Shown piece by piece: positions 53,875 through 63,544 of a stretch of 64,000 bases of DNA. The position numbers and the translations under genes were made by a program. How positions within the stretch are numbered: position 1 is the stretch's first letter; every line of letters begins with the position of its first letter. The DNA comes from Meghimatium bilineatum. Its lineage: Eukaryota > Mollusca > Gastropoda > Stylommatophora > Philomycidae. Location: positions 6,373,747 through 6,437,746 of the forward strand of contig CM067312.1 in the NCBI GenBank assembly GCA_034231615.1, written 5' to 3'. The notes below the pieces were generated by a model. It had not been told where the DNA came from. It was given only the letters and a program-made list of their open reading frames with translations, and made no database searches.

Positions 53875-54343
53875 GTTGATATTATTGTTTGATTGTCAAG
53901 TTGATATTATTGCTTGATTGTCAAGTTGATATTAGTGCTTGATTGTCAAGTTGATATTATTGCTTGATTGTCAAGTTGATATTATTGCTTGATTGTAAAG
54001 GGGATATTATTGCTTGATTGTCAAGTTGATATTAGTGCTTGATTGTCACGTTGATATTATTGCTTGATTGTCAAGTTGATATTATTGCTTGATTGTCAAG
54101 TTGATATTATTGCTTGATTGTCAAGTTGATATTATTGCTTGATTGTCAAGTTGATATTATTGCTTGATTGTCAAGTTGATATTATTGCTTGATTGTCAAG
54201 TTGATATTATTGCTTGATTGTCAAGTTGATATTGCTTGATTGTCAAGTTGATATTATTGCTTGATTGTTAAGTTGATATTATTGCTTGATTGTCAAGTTG
54301 ATATTATTGCTTGATTGTCAAGTTGATATTATTGCCTGATTGT
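53875..54343. repeat. 25-bp minisatellite, about 19 copies
   Basis: Unit GTTGATATTATTGCTTGATT, GTCAA, with TTAGTG and AAGGGG variants and one copy short of TATT. Confidence 0.97.
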
Positions 54344-54394
54344 TGACTTCTTATAACTCTCCATGTCGCTCCATGAAACACAGTTATGACTAAC

Positions 54395-54588
54395 AGTAGT
54401 ATATTGTGTCATGGTATACAGCTTGACTGCAATCTCTAACCTATACGCCTGACATAATCTACTTCAGCATGACGTTTAGACAACTCTGACCTATGGGTGG
54501 GACTCACCCCCCCCCCGGACCAACGTCCTTAGTCGCCTCTAACAACAGGGATGACGGGGTACAGCGCTGGTGTTCTTTGCTTCCCTTT
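54395..54588 (-). mobile_element. SINE-1, head and middle
   Basis: TTGTGTCATGGTATACAGCT, TGACTGCAATCTCTAACC, CTACTTCAGCATGACGTTTA, a C-run, GTCCTTAGTCGCCTCTAACA, TTCTTTGCTTCCC. It adjoins the GAA tail of the LINE at 54589 directly. Confidence 0.7.
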
Positions 54589-55640
54589 TCTTCTTCTGCG
54601 ATCAGTTTTCTATGCTCATAAGTCTATACAGGAATGTGAGCCGCCTCCACGAATTCAGTCGTCAGCACCAGGTCCTCACGTTTGCCCCACAGCTTTGCCT
54701 TTATATCTGTTTCTTGTGGCCATATTTTAGTTTTCACGTCATCAAAAAGTTGACATGTGTGCAGAATGTGTTATGGGGTCTGGAGATCCTTTTAACATGG
54801 GCATTCGTCAGTTTGGGCAGTCTTCATTTTGTGGAAATGTGCTTGTAGTTTATAGTGTCCTGTGCAGAGCCTAAAAAGTGTGGTTTTCTGTGATCTACTC
54901 AGCTTTAGAATGGGATCCGGTGGAAAGTTTCTAGCTGCTCCCTGACTCCATGTATGTTTGTATTTTCTTTTGATGAGAGTTTTTGCTTCAGTCAGTGATA
55001 TTCTGTGCTGAAATTGTTCTTTTTTGCTTCAGTCAGTGATATTCTGTGCTGGAGTTGTTCCTTTTTGCTTCAGTCAGTGATATATTCTGTGCTGAAATTG
55101 TTCCTTTTTTGCACCTGCTTGTGCCAGTCTGTCAGCTGCTTCATATCCTGCAATTCCACAGTGTGCAGGGATCTAATGCAGCACAACTTTATTGTTAGCA
55201 GATAGTTGATTTAGAAGTTCTGCAGTTGTTTTTGTTAGGAGATCTTTAGGTTCATTTTGGATGGTCTGGACATGCAGTCACACAAGAAGACTATATTAGC
55301 TCATTTGAGTCTCTGTCCCTCTAGAGCCTTTGATGCCTCTAAGATTGCTTGCAGCTCTGTCCTGTCATTTGTTGATAATTTGCCAGTAGCGATTGAGAGT
55401 TCTAGTTTTGGGTGTTTGGTATGAGTATTAGTATCCCAGCTCCTCCTTTCTTTACTGCATCCTCTGATGATCCATCTGTGAAGACATGAATCCACTGTGA
55501 ATTGGTGTATTGGGTGTCTATGTGATCAAGTGTTTTTGCCTTGAGGGCAGTAGAGGTTTCCATAGTTTTGCTCTCAATGCCTGAGATTTTTAAGTTTTGC
55601 AGTATATATGGGTGAGGTGTTTGCGATGTTGTAATATGCT
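54589..55640 (-). pseudogene. LINE RNase H region with 3' end and GAA tail
   Basis: On minus: IHVFTDGSSEDAVKKGGAGI, LIHTKHPKLELSIATGKLST, NDRTELQAILEASKALEGQR. This shows the RNase H start (TDGS..., first catalytic Asp) and the NDRTELQAI block (catalytic Glu). Downstream, in shifted frames, come LHWIPAHCGIAGYEAADRLA, QAGAKK (H-C-G-I-x-G-x-E-A-A-D), ISLTEAK, TWSQGAARNFPPDPILKLSR, LCTGHYKLQAHFHKM and a C-P-C...QHILHTC zinc knuckle. The order is normal for an RNase H-bearing I/jockey-like LINE. Several frameshifts. The (AAG)n tail is at 54589-54600. Confidence 0.85.
54980..55105 (-). repeat. 40-bp triplication inside LINE coding sequence
   Basis: Three copies of TTTTGCTTCAGTCAGTGATA, TTCTGTGCTGAAATTGTTCC, coding (minus) EQFQHRISLTEAK-like text. 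It lies within the linker after RNase H of the element at 54589-55640. 55641-56312 has no feature. Confidence 0.9.
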
Positions 55641-56312
55641 AAACCATAATTTAGCTCCCCATTATAATTGTATAATTCCTCTAGAAAAAAATCAATCATT
55701 TTCACAATGTGTGGTTATTTCAGACTTGTTTGTTTTGTGTCCGTGATTCACTACCATATATAATAGTCTAATATATATTTTTTAATTCTCTACTCATTAA
55801 TGCATAACCCATTTGACTGAATCTTCCCTGGCTCGAATCTCACCTTAACAAATATCAAATATTGACATTACATATTCGTGGACTTTCCTTGCCGCTTGAA
55901 TGGGAATGACGTGTGTAACCTGGATCTGTTACAGAATAAGTAACCACTCTTAAGTGAAGCCTGTGCGATGCGTCATTGTATAGATTATTCAAAATGTGTT
56001 AAACCTGTGATGCTGAACCTAATCGGCGCGCAGTGGTTGCATTCATAAGCACATTTAGTTACGTGCATGGTTTGTATACAATCGCGCGATGCATACCCTT
56101 GTTAACGATTTGAATAGACAGCCCGTTAAATCGATTCGTGTAGCATATGTGTATTAGTCTAGTATAAGTTATACTATTTATGCCGTGTATTTGGAATAAT
56201 TGTTATGCGTATGTGTAAACATGTTTTATTTGTTTTCGCTGTGTCATTTCTGACCGAGCAGTTTCTTATGTTAGTTGACTAGTTATGGATTATTCATTTC
56301 TTGCCCGGTGTG

Positions 56313-56534
56313 TTTCTTGGGATAGTTAGGTAACGTAATGTGAGTCGTGATTTCTTGGGATAGATAGGTAACGTACTGTGAGTCGTGATTTCTTGGGATG
56401 GATAGGTAAAGTACTGTGAGTCGTGATTTCTTGGGATAGATAGGTAAAGTACTGTGAGTCGTGATTTCTTGGGATAGATAGGTAACGTACGGTGAGTCGT
56501 GATTTCTTGGGATAGATAGGTAAGGTACGGTAAG
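56313..56534. repeat. 38-bp minisatellite, about 6 copies
   Basis: Unit TTCTTGGGATAGATAGGTAA, CGTACTGTGAGTCGTGAT. The last unit degrades to GGTAAGGTACGGTAAGTA and then enters the SINE-1 head. Confidence 0.95.
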
Positions 56535-56544
56535 TAGGAAGGTA

Positions 56545-56597
56545 AACAGTGTTGCTATTCTTTGCTCCCCTTTCGGGCACCGGCAACACACAGGCGT
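56545..56597 (-). mobile_element. SINE-1, 5' head only
   Basis: AGGTAAACAGTGTTGCTATT, CTTTGCTCCCCTTTCGGGCA, CCGGCAACACACAGGCG equals the first 50 bp (minus) of the complete element at 44505-44786. The rest is replaced by the 38-bp array. Confidence 0.75.
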
Positions 56598-56725
56598 CTT
56601 AGTTGGTTACAATTTATATACTTCGAATCGCATGCTAAAATTAGCCAAGGCATATAAATAGTAACCACATAAAAGCAAACAATAATTAAAACACGTAACC
56701 ATCTGGGTCCAACTTAATTAGCGAC
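56598..56725. mobile_element. Palindromic MITE-like repeat
   Basis: TTAGTTGGTTACAATTTATA, TACTTCGAATCGCATGC is mirrored by GCCAAGGCATATAAATAGTA, ACCACAT. The same text appears, reversed, at about 49055-49145 (GAAGTTGGACCACATTCGTT, TAGTTGGTTACTATTTATAT, TTGGAATCGCATGCC). Confidence 0.5.
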
Positions 56726-56869
56726 CCATGTCTTCTGCTGGATCTCTGACGTGGTTCTACTCGGGTTTAACGTAATTTGGTATAACTTAATTTTGTATGA
56801 CTCATAGCACATAACACCGTAGCTTCAATCGATAGCCCAGAGATCTACGAAAAGTGCACTTTATAAAAA

Positions 56870-56935
56870 TGACTTCTCGCGAACGAGATTTGAACCCGCA
56901 GCTTTGTGAACAATATACTCGTATCAATGTAGGAA
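56870..56935 (-). mobile_element. tRNA-like B-box relic
   Basis: On minus: TTGTTCACAAAGCTGCGGGT, TCAAATCTCGTTCGCGAGAA. GGTTCAAATC fits the B box and a T-arm can be drawn (with wobble pairs). I find no matching acceptor or D arm, so a SINE relic is preferred over a tRNA gene. Just upstream, CAGAGATCTACGAAAAGTGC resembles 803-822. Confidence 0.35.
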
Positions 56936-57771
56936 TGAAAATATCTTATATTTCCTGTGGTTTGTTATTTCAGAGGATAATAACCATTTTGTGGTAATTT
57001 GTAATCAGAATTAGAACTTTTTTTCGTAGATTTTGTTTGATTTTAGATTCGAATTTTTAAATTTAAACGAGTTGAAAAATTGGATTGGAAACGTGTGTGT
57101 GTAGTTGTAAACAGTGTTCTGATTGGAGGACAGTCTTGATGGGAAGGCACTGGACAGTAACTGGTGCCGCCCATAATAGTGGCCAGCCAGTGGTGATGTA
57201 CGCTTGCCAGCGCTGGGGACTCAAGTAAGTATCTATGTATTTTCGTGTCTGCATGTATATTTGTATGTGTGTATACATTATACATCACAAGGCCGGAGAT
57301 AGGGCGTTGCTAGCATGGGGTAAGGTCGCAATCGTAGTCTTTGAGGGGGGAGGGGTATACGATTAAAGAAGTGAGTGCTTTTTTTAATGTCCTTTTTTTC
57401 AACATCGTAGCAATCATCTTTGTGCACTTTATCTTGCCTGTTATCTAATGCTAAATGTCATATTCTAAATTCCTAAGAGGGAGGATTTGATCTCCCAGTC
57501 CTCCTGTTCATGACCTTGTGTATGGCTAGTGAGTTTTTTGTGTGGATGGAGAAATCCAATTTGGGCTAAGGTGGTACCATATTGTACACTTCCTCTATCG
57601 CGCTAAATGTAGTGCACCACTTCCCTAAATGGGATGGGGGGGGGGGTTTAAATCCATTTCTCGAATTTGCGAGTTTGATGCCTTGGGTTCCCGTGTTTGT
57701 GTATTCCCTTTAAGGACTACCGATAATTTGTACTTAATGCACAAAACTGAAATCCAACAGGTAAATCCAGG
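56936..57771. other. No assigned gene
   Basis: A donor-like CAAGTAAGTAT lies at about 57223-57233, after the least AT-rich part (57120-57220). No acceptor or reading frame makes an exon convincing. G-runs occur near 57341 and 57636-57649. Confidence 0.3.
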
Positions 57772-57915
57772 AATAGGGTAATAAAGTTTTGCTAATAACT
57801 AGAGACACACATAATAACACACAAATCGACGTTTCGACCAAAAAACATTTATCAAAACAAAAATTGAAACAAAATTAAAATATATAACAGAAAACGAACA
57901 GTAAGGACATGGATG
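57772..57915 (-). mobile_element. Dispersed repeat P, copy 3
   Basis: On minus: TTTTGATAAATGTTTTTTGG, TCGAAACGTCGATTTGTGTG, TTATTAGCAAAACTTTATTA, CCCTATTCC. The GGTCGAAACGTCG part is best kept here. Confidence 0.6.
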
Positions 57916-58123
57916 GTCACATTGGGCGTGTGTAATAGATTGACAGGAAGAGGTGAAATCAGTTTAAACGGCAACCGGCGACTTTTTTTAATGAATCTCA
58001 GTCTCACCTACCCTTGTCTATTGTTGTATTCCAACTTGTCAAAAGATCCCTTCTTGGTGTCAACTTCATCGTTGCATCTACTATTTTGGCTGTTGATAAA
58101 TCAATTATATTTAAGTCTACCGT

Positions 58124-58290
58124 TGAAGTCGAATGTGTTGGACTATTGGCACATATGAATCGGTGACACAACTCTTCTCGATTCTCTGGACTACATCCTG
58201 CTGAAAATTTAGTAGGACCATTGTCCTGCTACAAGAAAGAACCAGCGGGAGTTTGAGAAGGAACTCTTCCTTTTTCTTCTTCTCATTTTT
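58124..58290 (+). mobile_element. SINE-2 copy, near complete
   Basis: TTGAAGTCGAATGTGTTGGA, CTATTGGCACATATGAATC, GATTCTCTGGACTACATCCT, AATTTAGTAGGACCATTGTC, CTGCTACAAGAAAGAACC, GCGGGAGTTTGAGAAGGAAC. It is followed by a pyrimidine (CTTCTTCTC) stretch rather than an AAG tail. 58291-58792 shows a poly-A run at about 58592 and no gene. Confidence 0.75.
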
Positions 58291-58792
58291 GACATTTGAC
58301 ATATCTACACAGTCTGGTTTTCTTGATAAATGTTGCTGTATTTGAAAGCTTCCCAAGACTCGCATATAAACGAATACTTTGAAAATATATAATTTAAATG
58401 TAAAAGTTTAAGTGACCGCTAGCTTACCAAGCAGCTCTATACTACCATGCTCTCTATTCACATTCTTGTTTCACTTACCTGAAACTTGGCAGGTAATATG
58501 ACAGTTACTGAACATATACCTTTAGCTAAAATTAATCTCACCTTTTGAGAAAGGTTCATTTCAGTCTGGCAGATGTTGATCTCAGTCGTATTTAAAAAAA
58601 AAAAAAAAAAATTAAACTACATTAAAGTGGCCTTCAGATCGTATTTATAGCTCTCTTGGCGGATTTCACAAATGATAAACAAGATCATTTGAAGACATGT
58701 TCTCTGGAGATGTAGCGTTTTAAAAATAATTATAAATGTGTCTGTCTGGAATGAATAGTTCAAGTTGCCAGATAGAACTAATTTTTGGTAAA

Positions 58793-59033
58793 TGTTAGGT
58801 AGATTGTGGTCGAACAATAACCACAAATGTTATGTAGATTGTGGCCGAACAATGACCACATATGTTATGTAGATTGTGGTCGAACAATGACCACAAATGT
58901 TATGTAGATTGTGGTCGAACAATGACCACAAATGTTATGTAGATTGTGGCCGAACAATGACCATAAATGTTAGGTAGATTCTGACCGAACAGTGACCACA
59001 AATGTTAGGTAGATTGTGACCGAACAACCACCA
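58793..59033. repeat. 35-bp minisatellite of hairpins, 7 copies
   Basis: Unit TGTTATGTAGATTGTGGTCG, AACAATGACCACAAA. Within each, TGTGGTC and GACCACA are perfect inverted repeats around a 7-base loop. Some units have one mismatch (GGCC). The outer units have diverged (TTCTGACCG). Confidence 0.95.
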
Positions 59034-59129
59034 TACTTTTAAATTGTGTACAAATCTTGTGATAACATATTAATAACAGATTGCAATTAAGTAGGCCGTA
59101 CCATAAATAAAAACAGATCAACAAAGCAA

Positions 59130-59455
59130 TTAGAAAGCCACCTACAACGGAGCACTATGGGCTACCAAATTATGAACACATTAGAACAACCTGTCATTCT
59201 GCGCCTCACAACAAGACACAACTGACTCCATAACCACATGTCTACAAAGTTTAAGATTGGCAACACAGCCATGTTACATGTGGACAGGGACTTCAGACAG
59301 CAGAGCATATTCTTCAGGAATTCCCGGAATATGACATTCTGAGACGAATACACTGGCCCAGGAAAATAACAGCGGAAGAAAGACTACAAAACACAGTGAA
59401 GTTTATAGAAGAAACAAAACAAGATATAAGTACGTTCCAAACGAACGAAAGATAA
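59130..59455 (+). pseudogene. LINE C-terminal end, plus-strand copy
   Basis: LEQPVILRLTTRHN, stop, LHNHMSTKFKIGNTAM, then (shifted) CGQGLQTAEHILQEFPEYDI, LRRIHWPRKITAEERL. This parallels SEQVVILRLRTGHNRFRSHM, YTKFKIGNTAMCTCGQAAQS, AKHILQECSEYEALRKTYWP in the LINE at 60236-64000, about 1 kb away and inverted. The zinc-knuckle cysteines are partly lost. Same family, different insertion. Confidence 0.85.
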
Positions 59456-59474
59456 AAGGAAATTAAGTAGGCGA

Positions 59475-59640
59475 GACTAGGAAACAGAGTGATGACGTTT
59501 TGCTAATCAATAGATACATACAGGATAATACAAAACTCTGCTTATGGAACACAAGGCTTTATTAAGAACACATTCACAACATATCAAACAAGTAGGAATA
59601 TCACTGTCGGTGTTCACGGGAAAGAGTTAAATATGGATAA
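59475..59640 (-). mobile_element. Dispersed repeat P, copy 4
   Basis: On minus: TGTTCTTAATAAAGCCTTGT, GTTCCATAAGCAGAG, then TATTGATTAGCAAAACGTCA, TCACTCTGTTTCCTAG. The most diverged copy; the GAAACGTC centre is lost. Confidence 0.5.
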
Positions 59641-59677
59641 ATACCGAAAGAGTAAAAACTAAACGGTTGGGTGTGAA

Positions 59678-59924
59678 ACAGAACACATAGAAAATTAACA
59701 AAACACAACCAAATATCTAGAAAACAAAACAAACAGAAAATTAACAAAACACAAACAAATATCTAGAAAACAAAACAAACAGAAAATTAACAAAACACAA
59801 CCAAATATCTAGAAAACAAAACAAACAGAAAATTAACAAAACACAACCAAATATCTAGAAAACAGAAAAACAGAAAATTAACAAAACACAACCAAATATC
59901 TAGAAAAAAGAAAAACAGAATATT
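59678..59924. repeat. 46-bp A-rich minisatellite, about 5 copies
   Basis: Unit AACAGAAAATTAACAAAACA, CAACCAAATATCTAGAAAAC, AAAACA. Unit length shrinks to about 43 bp at the right end. Confidence 0.95.
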
Positions 59925-59969
59925 GATCAGTACAAATGACTGATATATAGCCCAATGGAATCTGTTAAA

Positions 59970-60055
59970 ACCGAATTGATTGAAAGATATACTGAATTGA
60001 TTGAAAGATCTACTGAATTGATTGATAGATATACTGAATTGATTGATAAATATAC
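59970..60055. repeat. 21-bp tandem repeat, 4 copies
   Basis: Unit ACCGAATTGATTGAAAGATA or TACTGAATTGATTGATAGATA. Separate from the preceding 46-bp array by about 45 bp. Confidence 0.9.
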
Positions 60056-60235
60056 TGGTTCTCAAGCGCGTGTCGGACACAAGTCATCCGAGAAGCACGA
60101 CTTAATGGCAGTGAAATAAGTGAAATCAAATTTAAGGCTTAATTGTTAATAATTGCAGGCAGAAAATTGTTGAGTTCCGTATTTTCTCTGTGCTTTGACA
60201 GATGTTAAGAGAAGCAAATCTATTAACAGCATATT

Positions 60236-60700
60236 CTTCTTCTTCCTTTCACTTAAAACATGTCTATATCTGTAATTATGTCTCCTAAATAAAACTCACT
60301 GTCTTTTTTCGTACTCACATAGTGGGCCGTAGAGCTTTGATTCCGGTGTTGTTTCATCTGGCCAATATGTCTTCCTCAGCGCTTCATACTCAGAACACTC
60401 TTGAAGTATATGTTTGGCACTCTGAGCTGCCTGTCCACATGTACACATGGCCGTGTTACCAATCTTGAACTTTGTATACATGTGACTGCGGAATCGGTTG
60501 TGTCCTGTTCTGAGACGTAGAATTACAACTTGTTCTGATCTGTTCATAATGTGATAGTCATCTTGTGTTGGTGTTTGGGGCTTTCTTATTGACTTGATCA
60601 TCTGTTTTTTTCTGATAGTAGATGATTGGTATATCTGGTTGGTCTTCGGCAGCATCTTCCTTAGCCAGTTGGTCTGCTTTTTCATTTCCTGGTATTCCAC
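60236..60700 (-). pseudogene. LINE-A: zinc knuckle, 3' UTR and GAA tail
   Basis: The C-terminal part of LINE-A in a frame different from its RNase H. SEQVVILRLRTGHNRFRSHM, YTKFKIGNTAMCTCGQAAQS, AKHILQECSEYEALRKTYWP contains C-x-C...H-x(4)-C, the zinc-knuckle-like end of these polyproteins. After the stop near 60296 a short 3' UTR (GACAGTGAGTTTTATTTAGG, ... ATATAGACATGTTTTAAGTG) leads to a GAA-rich tail at 60234-60250. The same 3' UTR is found alone at 13212-13340. Confidence 0.85.
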
Positions 60701-60990
60701 AGTGAGAGGGTATCCACTGCATGGTTACTATATACTGGTAAGACAGTTCATTAAGTAGTTTTTGTAAGTCTGTTAGTTTTCCAGACTGGAGAGCTTGAAG
60801 CACTGACCTTGCATCTGTCAGGAATACCACGGGCTGTGGGCCATGGTTGGAGTTCAGTAGTTTTTCTGTCGTCACCCACATTGCCTGGATTTCTGCATCA
60901 TAATTATTACAGAATTTCCCTGTTGGTGTTCTGTTTAAAACCAGGGGTTTGTTCTGATACATACCTTACGGGACTGTCAACTGCAGGTAG
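60558..60990 (-). pseudogene. LINE-A: RNase H domain
   Basis: Shows VLNRTPTGKFCNNYDAEIQA with the catalytic Glu, VVFLTDARSVLQALQSGKLT with the second Asp, and MQWIPSHCGIPGNEKADQLA, KEDAAED with His and final Asp. The three motifs are properly spaced. The first motif (TDGS) is not visible, being at or before the frame break near 60965. A one-base frameshift near 60600 separates this domain from the zinc knuckle. Confidence 0.9.
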
Positions 60991-61029
60991 GTCTGTAAGT
61001 TGTCTACAGAGTCGTTTAGCTTGGTGGAT

Positions 61030-62400
61030 AAAGTTTTAAAGCTGCTTCTTTTCAGTCACCCCATTGCTAGATTTTGGAATATGTCCTTCATTGGACGACT
61101 TGGCATACACTGAAGCTATTCTGCTTTTCTTAGTACCTTTGTATCTCTGCATTCGCGAGTGTTTGCGTTATCGCAATTTTGTGTGCATTTCTACTATGGG
61201 TGTTGATTTCATTGCTCCCAACATTATCTTAAGCGCTTGTTTTTGCACTTTTTCTTGAACCTTTAATGTGGTGTTTGATGCAGGACACAACGCAGCTGAA
61301 CCATATTCCAGGTGTGGTCTTATGCCTTGCTGGTAAACTTTACTGAGTATATTCCCACTGGCTCCCCAAGTGGTTTCACTTAGTTTTCTCAGGATAGCTA
61401 ACTTCCTCCTGGCTTTTGGTTGTGTTTTGTTTATGAGTTGCTTCTATGTCAACTTATCATCAAAAGTAACTCCGAGGTATGTGGGTTGTTTATCTTCTTT
61501 CAAATGTTCTCCATCTATCTTGATAACACCAGTATTTTGTTTTGGTGAGAGGATAAAGAGTGTAGTGCTGCACTTATCTGTGTTAATGCTGACGCACCAT
61601 ATATTTGCCCAAAAGTTTAGGGCATCGATAGCTCTTTGTATTGGTTTAGTGGCGACTGCCGCATGTTCTTCCGTGCACCAGATCACCAGGTCGTCAGCAT
61701 ACATTGCGACTTTGATCCCGTGTGGTAGTTCAGCAACTAGGTCATTGATGTAAACCAAGAAAAGTGTGGGTGACAGGACGTATCCCTGGGGGACTCCATG
61801 ACGCCGTAGGACTTTCTTGCTCTTGCGACCTTCCAATTGTACCCTGGTTCTTCTATTATACATGTATGCTTTTACCTATTTGTACATCCTTGAGCTAACC
61901 CTGCAATTTACAATTTTTTAAAGAGCCCTTCTTTTTAAACCTTGTCAAATGCGTTCCTGAAATATATCCATGCTGCTAGTACCAGTTTCTTATCTTGGAA
62001 GGCGTCCTCAATCTCTTGAGAGAGGTAGGTTGCCTGATCGTCAGTAGAGTAGAACTGTCTGAAGCCTGCTTGCTGCGATTCCAGACGGTTTTCACTTTCA
62101 AGGTACCACATCATCCTAAGATTGATGAAATACGTTCCACTGTGTTGCATAGACAGCTTGTGAGGCTGATGGACCAGTAATTGGAGACTGTGTTGCCATT
62201 TTTTCCTGAATTGAGGAGTTGTATCATTATTGCTTCCCACCATGCCTGCAGAATATTATATGTGGCCCATCTTATATTGAAGATCTGCAGTAGCTTTGCT
62301 CTTGCTGCTGTTCCCAGGTTTTTAATCATTTCATTGGACACTCCATCAGCTCCTGAGGACTTGTTCAATTTGGATATTGCATGCTCCAGTTTTTTTCAAT
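61030..62400 (-). pseudogene. LINE-A: reverse transcriptase domain
   Basis: From the N-terminal side on minus: NKSSGADGVSNEMIKNLG at 62310-62368, LESENRLESQQAGFRQFYST, DDQATYLSQEIEDAFQDKKL at about 61990-62100, then LAAWIYFRNAFDKV. Here the motif-A aspartate expected in WID-x-x-x-AFD is replaced by Tyr. After a gap come HGVPQGYVLSPTLFLVYIND and VAMYADDLVIWCTEEH, the YADD catalytic box, which is intact, then YLGVTFDDKLT. Thumb-like residues (GIRPHLEYGSAALCPASNTT) follow to about 61270. At least two frameshifts. The element cannot make active enzyme. Confidence 0.92.
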
Positions 62401-62462
62401 GTGATTAGTGACTCCATGACTTCAGGTATAGGTTCGTCTTGTCCAATGTTTTGCTGGCTTTT

Positions 62463-62942
62463 TCAAACCTCCTGTTTTTTTGTGTTTGGGCTAACTTTGA
62501 CGTTATTGTCTTCTGCAAAGGAATCTGCAAAGTAATCAGCAACATGTTTACCTGTTAAAATGTTTCTATCTTTATGAAATGTGATCCTGGTATTTCTCAC
62601 TGTAGCTTCGTCATTTAGTTGTTTTACCAGTTTCCATAATTTCCTAGTATCTCTTTCTAAGTTCAAGAGCTGTTTTTTCTTTCAGCTGCTCCGTACGGCT
62701 TTTAACTTGACTCTTTGAAATTTAGCCTTTGTTTCCTGATATTTGTTGTGATGTTCTTGGCTAGGTCTGTTCTCTGCCTGCTGTCTAGATTTTTCCATCT
62801 CATTTTGCAGCTTCTCCAGTTCATCATTCCAGTAGGGTTTGTAGTTTTTGCATGCCTCCTGGGAATTGTTTTACTAGCAGCATGTAGCATACATCTATTA
62901 AATTCACTACTCTACTCTATTGATGTCTTTGTCCACGTTTAA
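62463..62942 (-). pseudogene. LINE-A: linker between endonuclease and RT
   Basis: Two frames: MLHAASKTIPRRHAKTTNPT at 62830-62890, the A.K.IPRG..-Y.P.W-type start of the linker, and NLERDTRKLWKLVKQLNDEA, TVRNTRITFHKDRNILTGKH, VADYFADSFAEDNN at 62480-62666, the R.LW.L...LN block typical before RT. They are offset in frame. The upstream end runs into the 35-bp array. Confidence 0.8.
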
Positions 62943-62944
62943 GG

Positions 62945-63525
62945 TTTTAGCTAGAACACTGGTTAAATGATGGTACAGTTTTTAGCTAGAACACTGGTTA
63001 AATGATGGTACAGTTTTTAGCTAGAACACTGGTTAAATGATGGTACAGTTTTTAGCTAGAACACTAGTTAAATGATGGTACATTTTTAGCTAGAACACTG
63101 GTTAAATGATGGTACAATTTTTAGCTAGAACACTGGTTAAATGATGGTACAGTTTTTAGCTAGAACACTGGTTAAATGATGGTACATTTTTAGCTAGAAC
63201 ACTGGTTAAATGATGGTACAGTTTTTAGCTAGAACAGTGGTTAAATGATGGTACAGTTTTTAGCTAGAACACTGGTTAAATGATGGTACATTTTTAGCTA
63301 GAACACTGGTTAAATGATGGTACATTTTTAGCTAGAACACTGGTTAAATGATGGTACATTTTTAGCTAGAACACTGGTTAAATGATGGTACATGTTTAGC
63401 TAGAACACTGGTTAAATGATGGTACATTTTACCTAGAACACTGGTTAAATCATGGTACATTTTAGTAGCACTGGTTAAATGATGGTACATTTTAGTAGCA
63501 CTGGCTAAATGATGATACATTTTTC
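62945..63525. repeat. 35-bp minisatellite, about 17 copies, inside LINE-A
   Basis: Unit TTTTTAGCTAGAACACTGGT, TAAATGATGGTACAG. G/T at the last base and one-base deletions give 34/35-bp forms. Units near 63430-63525 degenerate (TTTAGTAGCACTGG). It lies between the endonuclease and the linker of LINE-A, where roughly a few dozen codons would be expected. Confidence 0.97.
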
Positions 63526-63544
63526 AATGTGTACTCTCAGAGTT

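Noticed and set aside
56870..56935. Possible tRNA gene (minus strand)
   Set aside because: A B box and T-arm can be drawn but no acceptor stem or D arm pairs with them.
57120..57233. Possible exon ending in a CAA/GTAAGTAT donor
   Set aside because: A strong donor-like string but no clear acceptor and no reading frame with recognisable content.
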